Positions 58,364-64,000 of a stretch of DNA of 64,000 nucleotides are shown here, one piece after another. Under the pieces are notes generated by a model. The model made no database searches. It saw only the letters and a list, made by a program, of their open reading frames with translations, and was not told the DNA's origin. This DNA is from Sphingomonas azotifigens NBRC 15497 (GTDB lineage Bacteria > Pseudomonadota > Alphaproteobacteria > Sphingomonadales > Sphingomonadaceae): contig NZ_BCTR01000051.1 of the NCBI RefSeq assembly GCF_002091475.1, positions 1 to 64,000 on the forward strand. The letters run 5' to 3'. Position numbers and translations under genes: made by a program. Numbering within the stretch: the first letter of the stretch is position 1; the number at the start of each line of letters is the position of its first letter.

Positions 58364-59668
58364 TCAGCGCCAGCTCGGGAACCACATCCAGTGGGTGTAG
58401 CTCTGCGCGTCGTTCAGCGCCGCGGCCGAGAGGATCGGGTAGAAATAGCCGAACGACACCAGCGCCAGTGCCAGATACCATTCCTCCCAGCCCTTGGCGC
58501 GCAGCCGGTCGAACTGGTGGAACACCACCGGCAGCAACAGGCACAGGAACAGCGCCGAGAGGTGGTAGTAATAATAGAAGCCCAGCGATTTCGGGATGAT
58601 CGCGTAGATCAGCACCGAGAAGGTCCATAGCAGCGCGAGCGCCAGCGGCCGCACCGCCCGGGTGCGGAACCACAGCGCATAGGCCGCCAGCACCGCGACC
58701 AGCCCGCCCCACATGATCACCGGGTTGCCGATCAGCAGCACGCCGCGCTGGGCGCCGTGATCCCATTGGTAGAAGAACCAGATCGGCCGCAGCATCAGCG
58801 GCCAGCTCCACCAGTCGGACTGGTAGTTGTGGTGCGGCAGCACCTGGGTTTGCTGCGCGTACATTTCGCCCTGCAGGGCGATGAGACCGGAGAGCCCGTC
58901 CGTCGCCCCCGTCAGGTAGAAGAAGGTGGGCACGAAGGTGGCGAAATAGACGGGGATGCTGATTGCGCCGAGCGCCACCAGTCCGGCGAGCGTCGACAGG
59001 CCGGGCCAGTGCGGCTGGTCGCCCGAGAGCAGTGCGGCAACAAGCGGGCGGCGGGCACGCCTCGCGTCGCGCAGGCGGATCGCGAGCAGCGCCACGCCGA
59101 TCGCCGCGATATAAGGCGCCGCCGCCCATTTCACCGCCGTCGCCAACCCGAGCAGCGCCGCGCCGACGCACCAGCGCCACCGCACCTGCGCCCGCGTGCC
59201 GTGCATCGCCCAGAGCAGGAACACCAGGCCCCACAGCAGGAAGGCGCCGAGGAACACGTCGAGCATCGCGGTGCGCGCCTGCACGAACAGGCTCTGGTCG
59301 AGCATCGCCAGCACCGCGCCGGTCACCGCCACGCGCATCCGCCCGGGCATCAGGATCCACAGAAAGGCGAACACCGCCAGCACCGTCGCGGTGCCGGCGA
59401 TCGTCGGCATCAGCCGCCAGCCGAACGGATTGTCGCCGAGCAGATCCATGCCTGCGCCGATCAGTTCCTTGCCGAGCAGCGGATGCTCGGTGTTGCGCGG
59501 GCCGGAAAGCTCGATCAGCGCCTTGGCGGCGGGGACGTAATGCACCTCGTCGAACATGATTCCGCCCGGCTGGTCGAGGTGCAGCGTGAACAGCAGCTGT
59601 GCGGCGATGCCGAGGAGAAGGGCGACGAGCCAGGGGCGAGTGGCGAGAGCCGATAGGCGAGGACGCAT
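58364..59668 (-). CDS. PMT-family glycosyltransferase (dolichyl-P-Man mannosyltransferase-like)
   Basis: A 434-residue polytopic membrane protein with about 11 hydrophobic helices. The acidic motif FDEVHYVPAAKAL (about residue 38) and the helix/loop pattern TAMLDVFLGAFLL match the GT39 protein O-mannosyltransferase family. It would transfer a sugar from a polyprenyl-phosphate donor to proteins or lipids on the periplasmic side. It is a single gene; the substrate is unknown. Confidence 0.9.
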   Translation of the reverse strand: MRPRLSALATRPWLVALLLGIAAQLLFTLHLDQPGGIMFDEVHYVPAAKALIELSGPRNTEHPLLGKELIGAGMDLLGDNPFGWRLMPTIAGTATVLAVFAFLWILMPGRMRVAVTGAVLAMLDQSLFVQARTAMLDVFLGAFLLWGLVFLLWAMHGTRAQVRWRWCVGAALLGLATAVKWAAAPYIAAIGVALLAIRLRDARRARRPLVAALLSGDQPHWPGLSTLAGLVALGAISIPVYFATFVPTFFYLTGATDGLSGLIALQGEMYAQQTQVLPHHNYQSDWWSWPLMLRPIWFFYQWDHGAQRGVLLIGNPVIMWGGLVAVLAAYALWFRTRAVRPLALALLWTFSVLIYAIIPKSLGFYYYYHLSALFLCLLLPVVFHQFDRLRAKGWEEWYLALALVSFGYFYPILSAAALNDAQSYTHWMWFPSWR

Positions 59669-59743
59669 GGGCGCACGCGTAGCGGAGGCGGGAGGCGAGA
59701 GGAATAGGGCGCGGCATCAGCCGGGATTCTCCCGCCAGTGCTG

Positions 59744-59913
59744 GGGCGATCGCGTGGCCAAAGTACCTGGTCATCCCCGCGAAGGCGGGGATCCATTCGC
59801 GCTGGAGCCGAGGTTCTTTCCCCCAGCGCTCTGGGCAATGGATTCTCGCCTTCGCGGGAATGACGGCGGATTTTGGCGTCCCGTTATCGCTTGGCGCCAT
59901 ATGCGCTTGCCCT
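59744..59913. repeat. Nested palindromic element, copy 2
   Basis: The inner unit (59770-59864, 95 bp) starts GTCATCCCCGCGAAGG and ends CTTCGCGGGAATGAC, and matches copy 1 at 52405-52499 with few changes. The right outer repeat TATGCGCTTGCCCT (59900-59913) matches copy 1; the left outer repeat (59744-59757) is degenerate. It occupies much of the 322-bp spacer between the PMT-type gene and metZ. Confidence 0.7.
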
Positions 59914-59931
59914 TCCGGCGCAGGGCATCTT

Positions 59932-59969
59932 GGGGCAGCGGAGAACCCGAAGGTTGACGTGCCGCCCCC
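59932..59969 (+). promoter_or_regulatory. Structured leader upstream of metZ
   Basis: The 5' region of metZ folds on inspection into a stem GGCA/TGCC extended by GG/CC pairs, enclosing an apical AACC-CGAA-GGTT hairpin and an asymmetric purine-rich internal loop, 21 bp before the start codon. Met genes in alphaproteobacteria often carry SAM riboswitches, but I cannot match a known consensus, so this is only a candidate leader. Confidence 0.35.
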
Positions 59970-59990
59970 ACCCGCCGCAAAGCAAGCGCC

Positions 59991-61199
59991 ATGAAGCGTC
60001 GTACCGGACAGGATCCCAGCGTCACCCGTAACTGGAAGCCCGCGACTCAGGCCGTGCGCGGCGGCACCGCCCGCTCGGAGTTCGGCGAGACCAGCGAGGC
60101 GCTGTTCCTCACCTCGGGCTATGCCTATGATTGCGCGGGCGACGCCGCCGCGCGCTTCGCCGGCGAACAGACCGGCATGACCTATTCGCGCCTGCAGAAT
60201 CCGACGGTGGAGATGCTGGAGCAGCGCATCGCGCTGCTCGAAGGCGCCGAGGCGTGCCGTACCATGGCGACCGGCATGGCGGCGATGACCGCCGCACTCC
60301 TCTGCCAGGTGAGCCAGGGCGACCATATCGTCCAGGGCCGCGCCGCGTTCGGCTCCTGCCGCTGGCTGACCGACACGCTGCTGCCGCGCTTCGGCGTCAC
60401 CACCACGACGATCGATGCGCGCGATCCGCAGCAGTTCGCGGACGCGATCCGCCCGAACACCAAGATCTTTTTCTTCGAGACCCCCGCCAACCCGACGATG
60501 GACGTGGTCGACCTGGAAGCGGTGTGCGCGATCGCGAAGAAGCACGGCATCGTCACCGTGGTCGACAATGCCTTTGCCACCCCCGCGCTGCAGCGGCCGA
60601 TGGACTTCGGCGCCGACGTCGTCGCCTATTCCGCCACCAAGATGATGGACGGGCAGGGCCGCGTGCTTGCCGGGGCGGTGTGCGGTTCGGAGGATTTCAT
60701 CACCAACACGCTGCTGCCCTTCACCCGCAACACCGGGCCGACGCTGAGCGCATTCAACGCCTGGGTGGTGCTGAAGGGGCTGGAGACGCTCGACTTGCGC
60801 ATCCGCCGCCAGAGCGAGAATGCGCTGAAGGTCGGCGGCTTCCTCGAGAAGCGCGTGCCGCGGGTGAACTTCCCGGCGCTGCCCAGCCACCCGCAGCACA
60901 ATCTGTTCATGCGCCAGATGGCGGCGGCCGGCCCGATCTTCAGCTTCGAGGTGGATGGCGGCCGTGCCCAGGCGCACGCGCTGCTCGACGGGCTGGAACT
61001 GATCGACATCTCGAACAACATCGGCGATTCGCGCTCGCTGATGACGCACCCCTCGTCCACCACCCATTCCGGCCTCGCCGAGGAAAAGCGGCTGGAGATG
61101 GGCGTCAACGAGGGCATGATCCGCATCAATGTCGGTCTCGAAGACGCCGACGACCTGATCGCCGATCTCGACCAGGCGCTCACGGGTGCCGGCTTGTGA
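59991..61199 (+). CDS. metZ: O-succinylhomoserine sulfhydrylase
   Basis: A 402-residue Cys/Met-metabolism PLP enzyme (fold type I). The PLP lysine is in DVVAYSATKMMDGQGR (about residue 210), and the C-terminal active-site segment is in SLMTHPSSTTHSGL. It makes homocysteine directly from O-succinylhomoserine and sulfide. It overlaps apaG by GTGA. Confidence 0.94.
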   Translation: MKRRTGQDPSVTRNWKPATQAVRGGTARSEFGETSEALFLTSGYAYDCAGDAAARFAGEQTGMTYSRLQNPTVEMLEQRIALLEGAEACRTMATGMAAMTAALLCQVSQGDHIVQGRAAFGSCRWLTDTLLPRFGVTTTTIDARDPQQFADAIRPNTKIFFFETPANPTMDVVDLEAVCAIAKKHGIVTVVDNAFATPALQRPMDFGADVVAYSATKMMDGQGRVLAGAVCGSEDFITNTLLPFTRNTGPTLSAFNAWVVLKGLETLDLRIRRQSENALKVGGFLEKRVPRVNFPALPSHPQHNLFMRQMAAAGPIFSFEVDGGRAQAHALLDGLELIDISNNIGDSRSLMTHPSSTTHSGLAEEKRLEMGVNEGMIRINVGLEDADDLIADLDQALTGAGL

Positions 61200-61600
61200 A
61201 GGCGCTGTTCACCGACGAGGCGACGACGCGCGGCGTGGTCGTTCGCGTGTCGGTGTCCTATCTGCCCGAACAATCGGAGCCGCATCGCGGCCGCTGGTTC
61301 TGGGCCTATCATATCCGGATCGAGAACGAAGGCTCGGTGGCGGTACAGCTGCTCACCCGCCACTGGATCATCACCGACGGGCGCGGCCTGCGCCACACGG
61401 TGGAAGGCGAAGGCGTGGTCGGCGAACAGCCGATGATCATGCCGGGGGCGAGCTTCGACTATGTCTCGGGCTGCCCGCTTTCGACGCCGACCGGATCGAT
61501 GCAGGGAAGCTACCACATGATCGACGAGGACGGCGACGCCTTCGACGTGACCATCCCGCGATTCGCGCTGATCGCACCGGCGGTGGCGGGCGAGCAGTGA
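61196..61600 (+). CDS. apaG: ApaG-domain protein
   Basis: A 134-residue ApaG with the family core VRVSVSYLPEQSEPHRGRWFWAYHIRIEN, LLTRHWIITDGRG and GEGVVGEQPMIMPG, a fibronectin-type-III-like beta fold. It is linked in other bacteria to Co2+/Mg2+ resistance and efflux; the molecular role is unsettled. The GTG start overlaps the metZ stop and its own stop overlaps the next GTG, so three genes are coupled. Confidence 0.94.
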   Translation: MKALFTDEATTRGVVVRVSVSYLPEQSEPHRGRWFWAYHIRIENEGSVAVQLLTRHWIITDGRGLRHTVEGEGVVGEQPMIMPGASFDYVSGCPLSTPTGSMQGSYHMIDEDGDAFDVTIPRFALIAPAVAGEQ

Positions 61601-62391
61601 AGCGTACCCATCTGCCCCTCAATGGCATGCGCGTGCTCGATGCCGCCGCGCGTCATTTGTCCTTCACCCGGGCCGCCGACGAACTCGCGGTGACCCCCGC
61701 CGCCGTGGGTCAGCAGATCCGCGCGCTGGAGGATACGCTCGGCGTCGTCCTGTTCCGGCGCACCACCAAGGGGCTGGAGCTGACCCCCGAGGCCGAGAGC
61801 GGCCTCACCGCGCTGCGCAACGGCTTTCTCCAGTTCGAGGAAGCGGTGCGAGCGATGCAGGCGGGGCAGTCGTCCAAGTCGCTGACCATCGCCGCGCCGC
61901 GCGACCTTACCGCCAAATGGCTGATGCCGCGCCTCTCGGACATCGCCCGCGCCGATCCCGATCTGCGCTTCGTGCTGGTGCCGGGGGACGACGCGCTCGA
62001 CTTTACCGAGGCCAATCTCGATCTCGCGATCCGCTGGGGCGAGGGGCCCGGCGAGCATGAGGGCGAGGCGCTGGAAAGCGACGGCATGGTCACGGTAGAG
62101 CGGCCCGGCGGCGGCAGCATCGACGTGCGCATCTCCTGGCCCGGCTGCATGGCAGAGGATGCCGGATCGCTGGTCCGCGTCGCCGATGCGGGGCTCGCGA
62201 TCGACGCGGCGGCGCAGGGGCTCGGCCGGGCGACGGTGCCCGAGCTGCTGGCCCGTGCCGACCTCGAGGCGGGCCGCGTGGCCGTCATCGGCGAGCCCAA
62301 GGCCTCGCGACTCGGCTATTGGCTGGTCGCGCCGCTGCCGCAATGGCGGCAGAAAAAGGTGCAGACGCTGGTCGAGGTGTTGGGGGGCTGA
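61597..62391 (+). CDS. LysR-family regulator (GcvA-like), shortened effector domain
   Basis: A 264-residue LysR regulator, 30-40 residues shorter than usual. The winged HTH is intact (LSFTRAADELAVTPAAVGQQIRALEDTLG, LFRRTTKGLELTPEA). The effector domain begins normally (LTIAAPRDLTAKWLMPRLSDI) but lacks part of the first subdomain around residues 150-180, where the sequence jumps from AIRWGEG to an acidic stretch. The start is a GTG overlapping the apaG stop (GTGA). A LysR gene directly co-translated with metZ-apaG suggests a role in sulfur amino acid control. Confidence 0.88.
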   Translation: MKRTHLPLNGMRVLDAAARHLSFTRAADELAVTPAAVGQQIRALEDTLGVVLFRRTTKGLELTPEAESGLTALRNGFLQFEEAVRAMQAGQSSKSLTIAAPRDLTAKWLMPRLSDIARADPDLRFVLVPGDDALDFTEANLDLAIRWGEGPGEHEGEALESDGMVTVERPGGGSIDVRISWPGCMAEDAGSLVRVADAGLAIDAAAQGLGRATVPELLARADLEAGRVAVIGEPKASRLGYWLVAPLPQWRQKKVQTLVEVLGG

Positions 62392-62395
62392 GGCC

Positions 62396-63175
62396 TTACG
62401 GCTTCACCCGCCCGATCGGCACCGGCAGCAGCCGCCCCTGCGCGTCGCCGATCACCATCACTTCCACGCCGAACGCGTCGCGCAGCGGCTGATGGGCCAG
62501 CGCGGCTTCGGCAGGGCCGAACGCGATCGTGCGACCGTCGCGGAGCAGCAACACATCGTCGGCGGCGCGGGCGGCCTGAACCAGGTCGTGCAGCACGATC
62601 ACCACGCCCATGCCGCCCGCTGCCAGCCCGCGCAGTCGATCGAGCAGGTCGAGCTGGTGAACCGGGTCGAGGCTCGCCAGCGGCTCGTCGGCCAGCAGCC
62701 AGTGCGGCTGCCCGGCGAGCACCCGCGCCAGCAGCACCCGCGCCCGTTCGCCGCCGGACAGCTGGGTGACCAGCCGGTCCGCCAGCGGCCGAATCGCTGT
62801 CGCCTCGATGGCCGCCTCGATCGCGGCATGGTCCTCGGCTGAAAGCCCCGCAAAGGGCGCGCGATGGGGGAGGCGCCCCAGCGCGACCAGATCGGCGACG
62901 CGCAGGTCCCAATGCACCGTCGCTTCCTGAGGCAGATAGCCGATCTGGCGGGCGCGCTCGCGCGGCTCCAGCCGGGCGAGCAGCCTGCCGCCGAGCTTGA
63001 CCTGGCCGGCATCGGGATCGAGCAGACCCGCCAGCGTGCGCACCAGCGTCGACTTGCCCGAACCGTTGGGCCCCAGGATCGCGGTCACCTTGCCGGGGCG
63101 CAGCACCGCGTCGATACCGTGCAGCACGCGGCGCTTGCCCAGGCTGACGGCGAGATCGGTAACGCTCAGTTCCAT
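62396..63175 (-). CDS. Iron/heme/cobalamin ABC transporter ATP-binding protein
   Basis: A 259-residue FecE/HmuV/BtuD-class ATPase: Walker A GPNGSGKST (residue ~36), Q-loop YLPQEA, signature LSGGERARV, Walker B WLLADEPLASLD, H-loop VLHDL. It powers import of an iron complex, heme or cobalamin through the adjacent FecCD-type permease, which overlaps it by 10 bp. The ligand is not determined by the ATPase. Confidence 0.92.
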   Translation of the reverse strand: MELSVTDLAVSLGKRRVLHGIDAVLRPGKVTAILGPNGSGKSTLVRTLAGLLDPDAGQVKLGGRLLARLEPRERARQIGYLPQEATVHWDLRVADLVALGRLPHRAPFAGLSAEDHAAIEAAIEATAIRPLADRLVTQLSGGERARVLLARVLAGQPHWLLADEPLASLDPVHQLDLLDRLRGLAAGGMGVVIVLHDLVQAARAADDVLLLRDGRTIAFGPAEAALAHQPLRDAFGVEVMVIGDAQGRLLPVPIGRVKP

Positions 63176-64000
63176 GTCGACCGCCGAAGCTTGAGGAGCA
63201 GCACGAAGAAGAAGGGGGTGCCGAGCAGGGCCATGGCGACGCCCAGCCGGATCTCCCCGGCGCCCGGCGAGAGGCGCACCAGGCTGTCTGCCGCGAGCAG
63301 CAATGCGGCGCCGCCGAGCGCGCTCGGCACCAGCAGCGCCGAAGGGCGCGCGCCGGTGAGGGGGCGCAGCAGATGCGGTACGATCAGCCCGACAAAGCCT
63401 ACGATCCCGGTCACCGCCACGCTGGCGCCGATCGCCAGCCCGGTGCCGAGCACGACGAGCAGCTGGGTCCGCTCCAGTCGCAGCCCCATCGATCGCGCCG
63501 CCGCTTCGCCCAGGGTCAGCGCGTCGAGCGCGCGGCCGGTGAGCAGCAGCAGCGCGCAGCCGATGGCGATGAACGGCAGGGCCAGCTGCACCTCGGCATA
63601 GCTGCGATCGGTCAGCGCGCCCAGGATCCAGTCGAGGATCTCGGCGGTCGCATAGGGGTTGGGGCTGATCGAGATCAGAAAGCTGGTCAGCGCGGCGCCC
63701 AGGCTGGCCAGCACCGTGCCGGCGAGGATGAAGGCGACGGCGCTCTCCGCCCGCCAGGCGAGGCTGGCAAGGATCAGCATCGATGCACAGGCGGCGGCCA
63801 TCGCGCAGGCGAACAGGGCGAGCGGGGCGGTGCTTCCCAGCAGCACGATCGCCGCGACCGCGCCGAGCGCCGCGCTCGACGACACGCCGACTACCGCCGG
63901 ATCCGCGAGCGGGTTGCGAAGGAACCCCTGCAGTACTGCGCCGGACAGGCCGAGCGCCGCGCCAATCGCGAGGCCCAGGATCGCGCGGGGCAGGCGCAGC
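63166..64000 (-). CDS. FecCD-type ABC permease (partial, cut by window edge)
   Basis: The C-terminal ~277 residues of an iron/heme/cobalamin-type permease. The visible part starts LRLPRAILGLAIGAALGLSGAVLQGFLRNPLADPAVVGVSSSAALG, the hallmark region of FecCD proteins, followed by several transmembrane helices and VGFVGLIVPHLLRPLTGARP before the ATPase-contact region. The N-terminus lies beyond position 64000. It overlaps the ATPase gene by 10 bp; a binding-protein gene is expected upstream, outside the window. Confidence 0.9.
   Translation of the reverse strand, partial: LRLPRAILGLAIGAALGLSGAVLQGFLRNPLADPAVVGVSSSAALGAVAAIVLLGSTAPLALFACAMAAACASMLILASLAWRAESAVAFILAGTVLASLGAALTSFLISISPNPYATAEILDWILGALTDRSYAEVQLALPFIAIGCALLLLTGRALDALTLGEAAARSMGLRLERTQLLVVLGTGLAIGASVAVTGIVGFVGLIVPHLLRPLTGARPSALLVPSALGGAALLLAADSLVRLSPGAGEIRLGVAMALLGTPFFFVLLLKLRRSTWN

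Noticed and set aside
59932..59990. SAM-II riboswitch before metZ
   Set aside because: A partial resemblance (AAAGCAAGCGCC near the start codon) is not enough; the conserved first stem and loop sequence are missing.
1..64000. tRNA/rRNA genes, IS elements, CRISPR arrays, prophage or integrase genes
   Set aside because: None were seen on either strand: no cloverleaf-like sequence, no transposase or integrase domain, and no regularly spaced direct repeats.

Overview
The window looks like chromosome from a sphingomonad (Sphingomonadaceae, Alphaproteobacteria). This rests on high GC, three large TonB-dependent receptors, a PEP-CTERM protein ending PEPATWGMM...RRRR, an UrcA-family protein, a bacteriophytochrome with its own heme oxygenase, an ECF41 sigma factor, and alphaproteobacterial RecO, LeuB, MetZ and PurB. 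Genes are dense. No tRNA, rRNA, transposase, integrase or CRISPR array was seen. The right edge cuts an iron/heme-type ABC permease.

Layout. 0-5.5 kb: LysR and XRE regulators, each divergent from an SDR-type enzyme, then rlmJ and an RluE-type pseudouridine synthase. 5.7-13.2 kb: a receptor/membrane protein/PepSY operon, an N-terminally deleted HxlR remnant, a second receptor and a ModE-type regulator. 13.3-19.6 kb: a cysteine-synthase-like enzyme overlapping an M3 oligopeptidase, a CPA1 antiporter with a GNAT acetyltransferase, and the PEP-CTERM protein. 19.7-23.4 kb: a secreted polysaccharide locus (CE1-type esterase, unknown secreted protein, GH43 arabinanase) around a LacI-type operator. 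23.4-24.8 kb: a fatty-acid-hydroxylase-family membrane enzyme with a small partner. 24.9-39.3 kb: the most interesting region. An eight-gene minus-strand operon encodes an ABC importer, a NikR-like regulator, two DUF1989 proteins, a biotin-dependent 'urea' carboxylase and allophanate hydrolase. A hybrid kinase, a LuxR-type response regulator and a TPR-sulfotransferase are transcribed divergently. 39.3-45.3 kb: small secreted proteins, a second hydroxylase paralogue, a beta-propeller, a third receptor and a ferredoxin. 45.3-47.7 kb: ECF41 sigma factor with its carboxymuconolactone-decarboxylase partner, a PH-domain protein and an EF-hand protein. 47.8-52.3 kb: purB, heme oxygenase and bacteriophytochrome. 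52.4-64 kb: cupin, LysR/alcohol dehydrogenase, recO, leuB, an old-yellow-enzyme, a PMT-type glycosyltransferase, metZ-apaG-LysR and the partial iron/heme ABC transporter.

How the genes fit together. Carboxylase plus paired DUF1989 proteins plus allophanate hydrolase is the gene set now assigned, in studied homologues, to guanidine breakdown: guanidine to carboxyguanidine to allophanate to ammonia and CO2. The substrate here is therefore more likely guanidine than urea. The operon lacks a recognisable ykkC leader. Instead it carries a NikR-like ribbon-helix-helix protein that has lost three of four nickel ligands. The same dyad, TATTAC-N14-GTAATA, occurs twice: in front of the first operon gene and directly in front of the regulator gene. 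I propose this as a protein-based, non-nickel control circuit for guanidine/urea assimilation. Other regulatory sites that can be read directly are a match to the ECF41 promoter, a perfect LacI-type operator, a Fur-like dyad before the first receptor, and two copies of a ~170 bp nested-palindrome element.
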